From: Pseudomonas shirazensis
GTDB taxonomy: Bacteria > Pseudomonadota > Gammaproteobacteria > Pseudomonadales > Pseudomonadaceae
Length of the DNA: 64,000 nucleotides
Direction: 5' to 3'
Assembly: GCF_014268785.2 (NCBI RefSeq)
Contig: NZ_JABWRD020000001.1
Location: 1,315,001 to 1,379,000, forward strand
The notes under the pieces are model-generated. The model was not told where the DNA came from. It did no database searches and worked only from the letters and a program-made list of their open reading frames with translations. The position numbers and the translations under genes are program-made. Positions 41,760-51,124 of the stretch are shown here, piece after piece. Numbering within the stretch: position 1 is the stretch's first letter; every line of letters starts with the position of its first letter.

Positions 41760-43262
41760 ATGGCAAAAACGTTCGAACTCGAAACCCTGCAGATGCGCTT
41801 GGCCGACAGCGAATTTGTCACTCTCGATCTGCACCAGCGGATCCAGCGCGCACTGCGTGCACTGATTCTCGAAGGCTCGCTGAGTGCCGGCCTGAAGCTG
41901 CCCGCCACGCGAGTGCTGGCGCGCTCGCTCGGCGTGGCCCGCGACACCGTCGAAAACGCCTATGTGCAGTTGCAGCGCGATGGCTACATCAACCGCCGCG
42001 GCGGCGCCGGCAGCTACGTCGCGCAAACCCTGGGCAGCGAGTTGCATGGCGCCGTTCGCCGGCGCATGCAACAACGCAACGCACGCCGTGCTCAAGCCGC
42101 CACGCAAGCGGCCGGGCTGAGCCAGCGCGGCCAGCAGATCCTCGCCAGCGGCGGCATCCATGACCAGCAGGCGATCAAGGCCTTCGCTACAGGCCTGCCG
42201 GAAACCCGCAGCTTCCCCACTGAGACCTGGGAGCGCCTGCAACGCCAGGTCATGAAGGACTACCGCGCCAACGTCTTGCTGCATGGTGACCCGCAGGGTG
42301 CCGAGCCGCTGCGCAAGGCCATCGCCACGTACCTCAACCTTGAGCGCGGCGCCAACTGCAAGCCCGAGCAAATTCTGGTGCTGAGCAGTACCCGCCAAGC
42401 GTTGTTCCTGTGCGCGCAGTTGCTGGTAGACGCGGGCAAACCCATCCTGCTGGAGAACCCCGGCTATTTTGGCGCGAAAAAAGCTTTCGAAGCGGCCGAG
42501 GCCAAGGTCGTGCCGATCGACGTCGATGAACAAGGCGTGCGCATCGACCTGCTGCGTGCCGATCGCAGCGGTGCCAATTGCCTGTACGTGACGCCGTCGC
42601 ATCAATACCCCACCGGCGCCACCCTGCCGCTGGCGCGCCGGCTGGAGCTGCTCGGCTGGGCGGCCGAGCACGGCAAATGGATCATCGAGGACGACTACGA
42701 CAGCGAGTTTCACTACGACGGGCTGCCCACCGCCTGCATGCAGGGGCTGGACCGCTACCAGCGCACGATCTACCTCGGCACCTTCAGCAAGACCCTGTTC
42801 CCCGGCCTGCGCATGGGCTACATGATCCTGCCCGAACAACTGGTGCAGCCGTTTGCCTGCGCCCGCAGCATCATCGACGGGCATACCCCGCAGATCCTGC
42901 AACTGACCCTGGCGCGCTTCATGGAAGACGGCCATTACAACGCCCACGTGCGCGCCATGCGCAAACTCTACAGCCGGCGCCGCCTGTACATGCTCGATGC
43001 CATCGCCAGGTACCTGCCAGGCATTGCCACCGCCCTGCACCCGCAAGGCGGGCTGCAGATTCCCTGCCTGCTCGAGGCGGGCTGGAGCGAGCAGGACACC
43101 ATCCGCGTAGCGGCCAGCGCCGGCGTGCAGTTGCCTGGCCTGAGCCGGCTCTACGCGGGCGAGCACAAGCAGCAAGGCTGGCTGCTAGGTTACTCGTCCC
43201 TGACCGAGCATGAAATCGAGACGGCCATGTCTTGTTTGGCCAAGGCTTTGAGAAGCCAATAA
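41760..43262 (+). CDS. MocR/PdxR-type regulator (GntR HTH plus aminotransferase domain)
   Basis: This encodes 500 residues. The N-terminal GntR winged helix (about residues 20-85: LHQRIQRALRALILEGSLSA, then LARSLGVARDTVENAYVQL) is joined to a fold-type I aminotransferase domain with the PLP Asp region IIEDDYDSEFHYDG and the Schiff-base Lys in LGTFSKTLFPG. Proteins of this class sense PLP-linked amino compounds. It is divergent from the BenE-type gene and is the likely regulator of that transporter. Confidence 0.92.
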   Translation: MAKTFELETLQMRLADSEFVTLDLHQRIQRALRALILEGSLSAGLKLPATRVLARSLGVARDTVENAYVQLQRDGYINRRGGAGSYVAQTLGSELHGAVRRRMQQRNARRAQAATQAAGLSQRGQQILASGGIHDQQAIKAFATGLPETRSFPTETWERLQRQVMKDYRANVLLHGDPQGAEPLRKAIATYLNLERGANCKPEQILVLSSTRQALFLCAQLLVDAGKPILLENPGYFGAKKAFEAAEAKVVPIDVDEQGVRIDLLRADRSGANCLYVTPSHQYPTGATLPLARRLELLGWAAEHGKWIIEDDYDSEFHYDGLPTACMQGLDRYQRTIYLGTFSKTLFPGLRMGYMILPEQLVQPFACARSIIDGHTPQILQLTLARFMEDGHYNAHVRAMRKLYSRRRLYMLDAIARYLPGIATALHPQGGLQIPCLLEAGWSEQDTIRVAASAGVQLPGLSRLYAGEHKQQGWLLGYSSLTEHEIETAMSCLAKALRSQ

Positions 43263-43832
43263 GCCTGCCGCCAAGCCCGGAGTGGTCTGGTTATTCGGCT
43301 GAAATCGGACTGCCAGACGCGACCACAAGCTGATTAACATGCGTGCCCAACGGCGCTGCTCAGCGCAGCATTGACTTGAGCAGCAGAGGCGCTTGCGCAA
43401 GGCATCGACCCGGCGCACATGGGCAAGGCTTTTTCGGTACACACCCTTGGCGGTGTTAAAGACGCTCAAGGCCAGGCCAAGCTCGACTTAGCCGACACCA
43501 AACAGCTGTGGCAACACCTGGAACAGCTCCGCCAGCGCCATGATGTCAGGTGGCTGACCCAGTGCGCTGTCGCCACCTGGGGCAGAAGTCCGATACCGGG
43601 TGATGACCCTGTTGCAAGAGGCCTCGATCAGACGAGCACGCCATGCAGTAGCAGTGCAGCAAGCCGTGCCCTGATGAGTCACATGAATGAATATTCATGC
43701 AAGGCTGCGGCTCAGTGCTGCCGGGGCTGACGGGCCATCCGGGCAGGCTCGCCGGGGGCGGTTTGCTTGAGCAGCAGCGGGTGCTTGCGTAGCATTGCCG
43801 ACCCGGTGACCTCTCCACCCCGAAGAACGCGC
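43263..43832. other. Gene-free stretch with an imperfect repeat
   Basis: A 103-residue plus-strand frame (43419-43730) and shorter minus-strand frames lack recognisable features and good ribosome-binding sites. An imperfect direct repeat of about 40 bp occurs at 43375-43413 and 43766-43806; both start CTTGAGCAGCAG and end CGACCCGG. The segment may be a degraded gene. Confidence 0.5.
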
Positions 43833-45719
43833 ATGCCCCAACCCATCCCCCTCAAGGATCACGAACAGGAAAAGCAGCTGGTCAACCGCCGCCTGTTGGT
43901 CTGCGCCGTGCTGACCTGCAGCCTCGTTGCGGTGCTGATCGCTCGCCTGTACGTGCTGCAAGTGCTGCAGCACGACCAGCAGAGCGCCGTTTCCGAAAAC
44001 AACCGCGTCCACGTCCTGCCGATCGCGCCCGAGCGCGGCTTGATCTACGACCGCAACGGCGTCGTGCTGGCCGACAACAAGCCCAGCTTCAACCTGACCA
44101 TGACCCGCGAGCGCGCTGGCGATTCAGCCAAGGTGCTCGACAGCCTGACGCAGATCCTCGGCCTGGCCGACGACGACCGTCAGCAGTTCAACAAGGATCT
44201 GCGCCGTGGGCGTAAACCGTTCGAACCGGTGACCTTGATGGTGGGCCTGAGCGAAGAACAGATCGCTCTGATTGCCGTCAATCAGTTCCGCCTGCCGGGG
44301 CTTGATGTAGAGCCGCAGTTTATCCGTGAGTACCCGCTCAATGAGCACTTTGCGCACTCGGTGGGCTATGTCGGCCGGATCAACGAGAAGGAAGCCAAGA
44401 CCCTCGACAGCACCGAGTACCGCGGTACCCAGTCGATCGGCAAGACTGGCGTCGAGCGCTTCTACGAGGATCGGTTGCACGGCCATGTCGGCTACGAAGA
44501 GGTCGAGACCAACGCCCAGGGCCGGGTCATGCGCGTGCTCCGCCATCAGGACCCGATCCCGGGCAAGGACATCATCCTCAGCCTTGACGTGCAGCTGCAG
44601 CAGGCCGCCGAAAAAGCCCTGGGCGATCGCCGTGGCTCGGTGGTGGCGCTCGACCCCGCCACCGGCGATGTGCTGGCGATGGTCAGCAACCCAAGCTTTG
44701 ATCCTAACCTGTTCGTCAAAGGCATCAGCTTCAAGCAATACGCCGCGCTGCGCGATTCGATCGACCGGCCGCTGTTCAATCGGGTGCTGCGCGGTTTGTA
44801 TGCGCCGGGTTCGACGATCAAACCGGAGGTGGCCATCGCCGGCCTCGACAGCGGCGTAATGACGCCCGCCAACCGGGTGTTCGACCCCGGCTACTACGAG
44901 CTGCCCAACTACGACCACAAGTACCGCAACTGGAACCGCAGCGGCGATGGCTGGGTAGACATGTACACCGCGATCATGCGCTCCAACGACACCTACTTCT
45001 ATGACCTCGCGCACAAGCTGGGCATCGACCGCCTGCATGACTACATGGCCGAGTTCGGCCTCGGCCAGAAGGTCTCCCTGGACATGTTCGAGGAAGCCGC
45101 CGGGCTGATGCCGTCGCAGCAATGGAAGCGCGCGACTCGCCGTCAGGCGTGGTTCCCCGGTGAAACGCTGATCCTGGGGATTGGCCAGGGCTACATGCAG
45201 GTCACCCCGTTGCAGCTGGCCCAGGCCACCAGCCTACTCGCCAGCAAAGGCGTGTGGCACCGCCCGCACCTGGCCCGGAGCATTGGTGGCGAGCCGCCGC
45301 GGGATCCGCACCCGATGCCGGATATCGTCCTGCACGACAAGCGCGCGTGGGACCAAGTCAGCCAGGGCATGCAGATGGTCATGCACGACCCGCGCGGCAT
45401 CGCCCGCGCCTCGGCGGCTGGCGCCCAGTACCGGATTGCCGGCAAGAGCGGTACCGCGCAGGTAGTGGCGATTCGTCAGGGCGAGCGCTACGACCGCAAC
45501 AAGACCCTGGAGCGGCACCGCGACAATGCCTTGTTCGTCGGTTTCGCCCCTGCCGAGCATCCCTCGATTGTGGTGGCGGTGATGATCGAAAATGGCGAAG
45601 CCGGCGGCCGCGTCGCCGGGCCGGTGGTGCGCGAGGTGATGGATGCCTGGCTGCTGGACAGCCAGGGCCATCTGAAGCCCGAATATGCCGGTGGTGAGCA
45701 CGCTTCGCCGCATTCCTGA
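43833..45719 (+). CDS. Penicillin-binding protein 2-like transpeptidase (MrdA homologue, orphan)
   Basis: This encodes 628 residues from the ATG at 43833. One N-terminal membrane anchor (LLVCAVLTCSLVAVLIARLY) is followed by a PBP dimer domain (IAPERGLIYDRNGVVLADN) and a transpeptidase domain with SxxK in GSTIKP, SxN in MRSND and KSGTAQ. The architecture and sequence are those of PBP2, the elongation-specific transpeptidase. The usual neighbours (rodA, rlpA, mltB, rsfS) are missing, so this is probably a second copy rather than the housekeeping mrdA. A possible AT-rich hairpin follows. Confidence 0.9.
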   Translation: MPQPIPLKDHEQEKQLVNRRLLVCAVLTCSLVAVLIARLYVLQVLQHDQQSAVSENNRVHVLPIAPERGLIYDRNGVVLADNKPSFNLTMTRERAGDSAKVLDSLTQILGLADDDRQQFNKDLRRGRKPFEPVTLMVGLSEEQIALIAVNQFRLPGLDVEPQFIREYPLNEHFAHSVGYVGRINEKEAKTLDSTEYRGTQSIGKTGVERFYEDRLHGHVGYEEVETNAQGRVMRVLRHQDPIPGKDIILSLDVQLQQAAEKALGDRRGSVVALDPATGDVLAMVSNPSFDPNLFVKGISFKQYAALRDSIDRPLFNRVLRGLYAPGSTIKPEVAIAGLDSGVMTPANRVFDPGYYELPNYDHKYRNWNRSGDGWVDMYTAIMRSNDTYFYDLAHKLGIDRLHDYMAEFGLGQKVSLDMFEEAAGLMPSQQWKRATRRQAWFPGETLILGIGQGYMQVTPLQLAQATSLLASKGVWHRPHLARSIGGEPPRDPHPMPDIVLHDKRAWDQVSQGMQMVMHDPRGIARASAAGAQYRIAGKSGTAQVVAIRQGERYDRNKTLERHRDNALFVGFAPAEHPSIVVAVMIENGEAGGRVAGPVVREVMDAWLLDSQGHLKPEYAGGEHASPHS

Positions 45720-45756
45720 CTCGCTGCGCAGACGGCCACGCATACAGAACCCCTTT

Positions 45757-45788
45757 AAAGGAATAAGAGTATTCTTTCTTATTCCTTT
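45757..45788. promoter_or_regulatory. Perfect 11-bp inverted repeat upstream of sfnC-like gene
   Basis: AAAGGAATAAG, 10-base spacer, CTTATTCCTTT, followed by more T residues. It could be a binding site for an enhancer-binding protein about 60 bp upstream of the possible sigma-54 promoter, or an AT-rich terminator for the orphan PBP2 gene. The symmetry and position favour the first reading. Confidence 0.5.
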
Positions 45789-45841
45789 TTAAATAAACCC
45801 AGTTCTTCTATAACTGTCTGCACTGTACAGCCGCCAACAGC

Positions 45842-45857
45842 TGGCCAACTGTCTGCA
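45842..45857 (+). promoter_or_regulatory. Possible sigma-54 (-24/-12) promoter
   Basis: tggccaactgtctgca fits TGGCACR-N4-TTGCW at 9 of 12 defined positions and keeps the required GG-N10-GC spacing. It lies 88 bp upstream of the sfnC-like gene, whose neighbour encodes a sigma-54 activator. Confidence 0.45.
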
Positions 45858-45944
45858 GCGCAGCACCCCATCAACAGCAAGCCCCAACAGCCTCGACGAT
45901 TGCTCAAGCAAAGTCCCCCACTCAATTGACCTGGAGACTCGCAC

Positions 45945-47162
45945 ATGAGCAACCCGCTCGACAACGCTGCCCTGGCCGGCGGTATTGCCCACCCCGCTCG
46001 CTCTTCGGCCCTTGGCATTGCCCGCGAGCTGGCTGAGCAGTTTGCTCAAACCGCAGTCGAGCGCGACGAACGCGGCGGCACGCCCAAGCGCGAGCGTGAC
46101 GCCCTGCGCAGCAGTGGCCTGCTCGCGCTGACCATCCCCACCGCCTATGGCGGCCAGGGCGCCAACTGGCGCGAAACGCTCGAAGTGGTGCGCGAATTCG
46201 CCCGGGTCGATAGCTCGATTGCCCATGTGTTCGGCTTCCACCACTTAATGCTGGCCACCGTGCGCCTGTTCTCGCGGCCCGAGCAATGGCAACCATGGTT
46301 CGAGCAGACGGCGCGCAAGCATTGGTTCTGGGGCAACGCCCTCAACCCTCTGGACACCCGCACCGTGGTCAAGCACTTCGACGGCTGGTGCGAGTTCTCC
46401 GGGCAAAAGAGCTTCTGTTCCGGCGCCAGCGATTCTGAGATGCTGATCGCCTCGGCCGTGGACGAACGTGCCGGCGGCAAGCTATTGATCGCGGCCATCC
46501 CCAGCGCCCGCACCGGCATCAGCCTGCACAACGACTGGAACAACATTGGCCAACGCCAGACCGACAGCGGCAGCGCCACCTTCGAACGGGTGCGGGTCGA
46601 GCAAGACGAACTACTGCTCGACCCTGGCCCGCTGAGCACGCCATTCGCTGCATTGCGCCCGCTGATTGCTCAGTTGCACTTCGCCAACCTGTTCCTCGGC
46701 ATCGCCGAAGGCGCCTTTGCAGAAGCGCGCCAGTACAGCCTCAAGGAAAGCCGCCCCTGGTTCCGCTCCAGCGCGGCACAGGTCAGCGAAGACCCTTATG
46801 TGCTGCGCCATTATGGCGAGTTCTGGGTGGGCCTGGAAAGCGTGCGCTTGCTGATCGAACGCGCCGCCGACCAGCTCGATGCTGCCTGGCAGCAGGAGCA
46901 TGCGTTGAGTGCAGAGCAACGCGGCGACCTCGCCCTGGCCATCGGCACCGCCAAGGTCGCGGCAACCCGCCACGGCCTGGATATCTGCAACCGCCTGTTC
47001 GAAGTCACCGGTGCCCGCGCCACCCATGCCTCACTGCGCTTCGACCGGCATTGGCGCAACCTGCGCACGCAAACCCTGCACGACCCCGTGGATTACCGCA
47101 TCCACGAGCTCGGCGAGTGGGCTCTCAACGGCAAGCGCCCTGTCCCGTCCTTCTATTCCTAA
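45945..47162 (+). CDS. sfnC: SfnC-like acyl-CoA-dehydrogenase-fold flavin monooxygenase
   Basis: This encodes 405 residues with the acyl-CoA dehydrogenase fold (N-terminal helical domain, mid beta-domain, C-terminal helices). It belongs to the DszC/SfnC branch that uses reduced flavin to oxidise sulfur compounds rather than acyl-Co[35 protein letters not shown] and the final FYS. The SfnR-like gene follows 10 bp downstream, as in sfnECR of P. putida, where the products act in dimethyl sulfide/sulfone assimilation. The sfnE flavin reductase is not adjacent here. Confidence 0.8.
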   Translation: MSNPLDNAALAGGIAHPARSSALGIARELAEQFAQTAVERDERGGTPKRERDALRSSGLLALTIPTAYGGQGANWRETLEVVREFARVDSSIAHVFGFHHLMLATVRLFSRPEQWQPWFEQTARKHWFWGNALNPLDTRTVVKHFDGWCEFSGQKSFCSGASDSEMLIASAVDERAGGKLLIAAIPSARTGISLHNDWNNIGQRQTDSGSATFERVRVEQDELLLDPGPLSTPFAALRPLIAQLHFANLFLGIAEGAFAEARQYSLKESRPWFRSSAAQVSEDPYVLRHYGEFWVGLESVRLLIERAADQLDAAWQQEHALSAEQRGDLALAIGTAKVAATRHGLDICNRLFEVTGARATHASLRFDRHWRNLRTQTLHDPVDYRIHELGEWALNGKRPVPSFYS

Positions 47163-47172
47163 AGGCACGCCC

Positions 47173-48276
47173 ATGCAATTGCTCACCCTCCCCCCGTCAC
47201 CGTCACTGGCCACCTCGATCCGGGCGACTGCGCAGGTCTTCGAAGACCCCAGGTCGCAGGCGCTGCTGGCCCACTTGCAACAGGTTGCGCCAAGTGAGGC
47301 CAGCGTGCTGATCATCGGCGAGACCGGCACGGGCAAGGAGTTGGTGGCGCGCCATATCCACGACCTTAGCAGGCGTCGCAACGGGCCGTTCATCGCGGTC
47401 AACTGCGGGGCGTTTTCCGAGTCGCTGGTCGAGGCCGAGTTGTTCGGCCACGAGAAAGGTGCCTTTACTGGCGCGCTCGCCGCCAAGGCCGGCTGGTTCG
47501 AGGAAGCCAATGGCGGCACGCTGTTTCTCGACGAGATCGGCGACCTGCCCTTGCCGATCCAGGTCAAGCTGCTGCGCGTATTGCAGGAGCGCGAGGTGGT
47601 CAGGCTAGGCTCGCGCAAGAGCATCCCGATCAATGTGCGGGTGCTGGCAGCCACCAACGTGCAGCTGGAAAAAGCCATCAATGCCGGGCATTTTCGTGAA
47701 GACCTGTACTATCGCCTGAGCGTAGTGACGCTGTCGCTGCACCCTCTGCGCGATCGCCCCGGCGATATCATGCCGCTGGTGCGCCACTTCATCCGCCGCT
47801 ACAGCGAACGCTTGGGTTATGGCCCGGTCGAGCTCAGCCCACGCGCGCAGGCCAAGCTGGTCGAATACAGCTGGCCGGGCAATATTCGCGAGCTGGAAAA
47901 CGTCATCCATCACAGCCTGCTGACCTGCGGCAACGGTGAAATCCAGGCGCAGGATCTGCGCATGTCCAACCTGCGCCTGGAGCGCCAGGAGGATGCCGCC
48001 GCCAGCCATGCTGGTTCGGCAGAAGAGCTGCTGGAGCAAGCGTTCAGCCGGCTGTTTGAGGAGCAGTCCGGTGAGTTGTTCGAGAAAGTCGAGAACGCCC
48101 TGCTGCGTTCGGCGTATCACTTCTGTCACTACAACCAGGTGCATACCGCGCAGTTGCTGGGGCTGTCGCGCAATGTCACGCGCACCCGCTTGATCGCGAT
48201 TGGCGAACTGGTGGTGAACAAGCGCCGCAATCAGGAGGAAAGCGTGCATAGCCGGGTGGTGGGTTTGTCCATCTGA
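47173..48276 (+). CDS. sfnR: SfnR-like sigma-54-dependent activator lacking a sensor domain
   Basis: This encodes 367 residues. The AAA+ domain begins almost at the N-terminus: Walker A GETGTGKE, the sigma-54 contact loop GAFTGA, Walker [10 protein letters not shown] and the arginine-finger region [11 protein letters not shown]-terminal Fis-type helix-turn-helix follows ([18 protein letters not shown]). There is no N-terminal regulatory domain, as in SfnR, so activity is probably set by expression level. It would activate sulfone/sulfide genes, possibly including the sfnC-like gene in front of it, which has a sigma-54-like promoter. Confidence 0.88.
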   Translation: MQLLTLPPSPSLATSIRATAQVFEDPRSQALLAHLQQVAPSEASVLIIGETGTGKELVARHIHDLSRRRNGPFIAVNCGAFSESLVEAELFGHEKGAFTGALAAKAGWFEEANGGTLFLDEIGDLPLPIQVKLLRVLQEREVVRLGSRKSIPINVRVLAATNVQLEKAINAGHFREDLYYRLSVVTLSLHPLRDRPGDIMPLVRHFIRRYSERLGYGPVELSPRAQAKLVEYSWPGNIRELENVIHHSLLTCGNGEIQAQDLRMSNLRLERQEDAAASHAGSAEELLEQAFSRLFEEQSGELFEKVENALLRSAYHFCHYNQVHTAQLLGLSRNVTRTRLIAIGELVVNKRRNQEESVHSRVVGLSI

Positions 48277-48309
48277 CCTGCAGCCCTGCTCGCCAGGCTG
48301 CAGCCAGGG

Positions 48310-50262
48310 TCAGTCTGGGCTGACCCGCACGAGGGAACGACGGACCTTGTCCAGCAGCTCGCCAATCTGGAACGGCTTGATCAGCATATCCATGCCCGAG
48401 CCGAGAAACGCCTGCCGATCCAGCGCGGTCTCGGCGTAGCCGGTCATGAACAGCACCGGTAAGCCTGGCCGGTAAACCCGGGCCATATCAGCCAGCTCGC
48501 GACCGCTGATGCCTGGCAGACCGACATCGGTGAGAAGCAGTTCGATACTGCTGTCGTTGCGCAGATGGTCCAGCGCCTGCTCGATGGTTTCCGCCAAGGT
48601 ATAGCGGTAGCCAGCGTCAGCCATCACCTCAGCCACCGACAGGCGTACCGAAGCCATGTCCTCGACGATCAGCACGTGCTCACCTGCGCCTCTTTGATCG
48701 ACGTGGGCCACCAGCGCCTCGCTGACCGCTTCGCGGTTGCTGGCAGGCAACAGCAGGGTCACTTCCGTGCCCTGCCCCTGGGCACTGCGCAACGCGACAT
48801 GGCCACCGGACTGGCGAGCGAAGCCGTAGATGGTCGACAGACCAAGGCCGGTGCCCTGCCCCAAAGGTTTGGTGGTGAAGAATGGGTCGAAGACCTTCTC
48901 CAGCAGGTCCGGGGCGATACCACTGCCGTCATCGCGTACCGTCACGGCGATGTAAGCGCCATCCTGAAGATTGGGGTCGGCACTGGCCACCACTGCGGAG
49001 GTAGTGACCCAGATATGCCCGCCCTTGATCAACGCATCGCGGGCGTTGATCACCAGGTTGAGCACGGCGCTTTCCAGTTGCACCGGATCGACCAGCGCAG
49101 TCGCCGGGCACTCGCTCAGCTGCAACTGCAGATCGATGCGTTCACCGATGGTGCGGGTCAGCAGCTCTTGCAGCGAACGTACGCGCTCGTTGACATCGAC
49201 CGGATGCGTATCCAGCGGCTGCTGCCGCGCAAAGGCCAGCAGACGATGAGTCAGCGAGGCCGCGCTCATCGCCGAGCTCAGCGCCGCATCGGCATAGTTG
49301 GGCACCTTTTCCAAGCGGTTTTCGCCGACGCGTTTACGGATCAGCTCGAGGCTGGTGATGATCCCGGTCAGCAAGTTGTTGAAGTCGTGGGCGATACCGC
49401 CAGTCAGGCTGCCCAGAGCGTCCATCTTCTGCAGTTGCAGCAGCTGCGCTTCAGTGCGGGCGCGCTGGGCCACTTCGCGGGCCAGCTGGGTGTTGGCATC
49501 ATCGAGTTTGGCCAGGTGCGAGCGCTCGCGGTGGCGATGCTCGGTGACGTCCTCAACGAACACCAGGCACAAGCCGGGGGTGCGATATGGCGACAACTGC
49601 CAGTCGGTGTCGCGCAACTGGCCTCTCACCGTCATGCCCAAGGTACCGCGCCAGCGCTCGCCGTCTGCCAGGTGCCGCCGCAAGGCAGCCAGGGCACGTT
49701 CCTGGCCCGGGGTGAAGCATTCCAGCAGCACTTCAGGCTGCTGATTATCCTGAATCAGCTGGGCGAATGCCTGGTTGCACTCGTGCACTTTGAACTGCGC
49801 ATCCAGCACTGCAATCGGCGCCGACACGTTGCTGAATATCTCGCGAAAACGCGCCTCGCTTTCACGCAGGGCGCGCTCGGTGTCACGCACCCGCAGCAAG
49901 GTGCGCAGAGTCGCCTGCAGCACATCCGGGTCGACCGGGTGCACCAGGTAGGCATCGGCTCCGGCCTCAAGACCGGTAATGATGTCGCCGGTCAGGATCG
50001 ACGCAGCCGAGACATGGATCACCGGCAGCAACGCCGTCTCGGGATCGGCGCGCAACAGGCGCACGACATCGAAACCGCTCATGTCCGGCAGGTTCACATC
50101 CAGGATCAACGCATCGATCTGTTCATTGCGGATCATCTCCAGGCCGTCGCCGCCAGTGCCTGCCTCGAGCACCTGATAGCCGTGCAGGGCCAGCCGCCGA
50201 CGCAGCGCGTAACGGGTGGTGGCGTTGTCGTCGACGATCAGCAGGCGGATCTCAGAGCTCAT
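48310..50262 (-). CDS. Hybrid histidine kinase: REC-PAS-HK-REC (stressosome operon)
   Basis: This encodes 650 residues from the ATG at 50262. Order: receiver (LLIVDDN, phospho-acceptor Asp in [11 protein letters not shown]), PAS (about residues 135-245), a short coiled coil, HisKA with [13 protein letters not shown], HATPase_c ([23 protein letters not shown]) and a second receiver (LIVEDM, Asp in LLTDVGLPG). There is no membrane segment. It is the last gene of the stressosome-like operon, overlapping the preceding kinase by 11 bp. It could receive phosphate or stress input from the Rsb proteins and has no DNA-binding or enzymatic output domain. Confidence 0.92.
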   Translation of the reverse strand: MSSEIRLLIVDDNATTRYALRRRLALHGYQVLEAGTGGDGLEMIRNEQIDALILDVNLPDMSGFDVVRLLRADPETALLPVIHVSAASILTGDIITGLEAGADAYLVHPVDPDVLQATLRTLLRVRDTERALRESEARFREIFSNVSAPIAVLDAQFKVHECNQAFAQLIQDNQQPEVLLECFTPGQERALAALRRHLADGERWRGTLGMTVRGQLRDTDWQLSPYRTPGLCLVFVEDVTEHRHRERSHLAKLDDANTQLAREVAQRARTEAQLLQLQKMDALGSLTGGIAHDFNNLLTGIITSLELIRKRVGENRLEKVPNYADAALSSAMSAASLTHRLLAFARQQPLDTHPVDVNERVRSLQELLTRTIGERIDLQLQLSECPATALVDPVQLESAVLNLVINARDALIKGGHIWVTTSAVVASADPNLQDGAYIAVTVRDDGSGIAPDLLEKVFDPFFTTKPLGQGTGLGLSTIYGFARQSGGHVALRSAQGQGTEVTLLLPASNREAVSEALVAHVDQRGAGEHVLIVEDMASVRLSVAEVMADAGYRYTLAETIEQALDHLRNDSSIELLLTDVGLPGISGRELADMARVYRPGLPVLFMTGYAETALDRQAFLGSGMDMLIKPFQIGELLDKVRRSLVRVSPD

Positions 50263-51124
50263 CGGCGCTCTCCTGGGCGATGGCAAGCGGGATGATTACA
50301 AAGAACGTCGAGCCGACCCCGGGTTCACTTTCTACGCCCACTTCTCCGCCCAACAGCGCAGCGAAGCGTTTACACAAGGACAGGCCCAAGCCAGTCCCGC
50401 GCAGGCGTTTCTGCAAAGGCGAGTCGACCTGGGCGAAATCTTCGAACAGGGCGCCGAGCAGTTCCGAGGCAATACCGATACCCGAATCACTGACGGCAAA
50501 GCGGATGCGGTCAGTACCGTGCAGACGGGCCGACACGCGGATCTCGCCGCGCAGGGTAAATTTCAGGGCGTTGGCAATGAAGTTGCGCAGGATCTGCGCC
50601 AGCTTCTTGTCATCGGTATACAGCTGCGGCAAGCCTTGCGGCTCTTCGAAGATCAGGTCGACCGCGCCCATGTCGACGATCGGCCGGAACATCCCGCGCA
50701 AGGCGGCGAACAGGTCGAGCATATCGAACCAGGCTGGCGAGATATTGATCCGCCCGGCCTCGATCTTGGCCAGGTCGAGCAAGTCGTCGACCATGTCGCT
50801 GAGCTCGCGGGTCGCCGAGCTGATGAAGCCGACCTGCAACTGCTGTTCTTTGCTCAGCGGCCCGTCGATTTCGTCAGCGAGCAGGCTGGTGATGCTCAGG
50901 ATCGAGCCCAGCGGCGTGCGGAATTCGTGGCTCATGTAGGCCAGGAAGCGGCTCTTGAGGTCGGATGCCTGGCGCAATTGCTCAGCCTGCACGTCCAGCT
51001 CGGCATACAGTGCGAGCACGCCCTGATTGGTCTCTTCAAGCTCGTCGCGCAAGGCTTCATTGTCGGCTTGCAAGCGGCTGATGAGGGCGGCCTGCTCCGC
51101 CGAATCGGGAATCTGTTCAGGCAT
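50252..51124 (-). CDS. Soluble sensor histidine kinase (stressosome operon)
   Basis: This encodes 290 residues from the ATG at 51124. An N-terminal coiled coil (LISRLQADNEALRDELEETN) takes the place of a sensor domain and leads into HisKA (AYMSHEFRTPLGSILS) and HATPase_c (NFIANALKF, DSGIGI, GTGLGLSL). Without a sensor or membrane segment it must get its signal from a protein partner; the upstream-encoded RsbR/S/T or phosphatase proteins are the natural candidates. It overlaps both neighbours (8 and 11 bp). Confidence 0.92.
   Translation of the reverse strand: MPEQIPDSAEQAALISRLQADNEALRDELEETNQGVLALYAELDVQAEQLRQASDLKSRFLAYMSHEFRTPLGSILSITSLLADEIDGPLSKEQQLQVGFISSATRELSDMVDDLLDLAKIEAGRINISPAWFDMLDLFAALRGMFRPIVDMGAVDLIFEEPQGLPQLYTDDKKLAQILRNFIANALKFTLRGEIRVSARLHGTDRIRFAVSDSGIGIASELLGALFEDFAQVDSPLQKRLRGTGLGLSLCKRFAALLGGEVGVESEPGVGSTFFVIIPLAIAQESADEL

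Noticed and set aside
43419..43730. 103-residue plus-strand frame before the PBP2 gene
   Set aside because: No ribosome-binding site, no recognisable motif, and amino acid composition typical of a chance frame in GC-rich DNA.
48565..50295. 576-residue plus-strand frame opposite the hybrid kinase
   Set aside because: Antisense shadow of a clear REC-PAS-HK-REC gene, with Gln/His-rich sequence and no domain.
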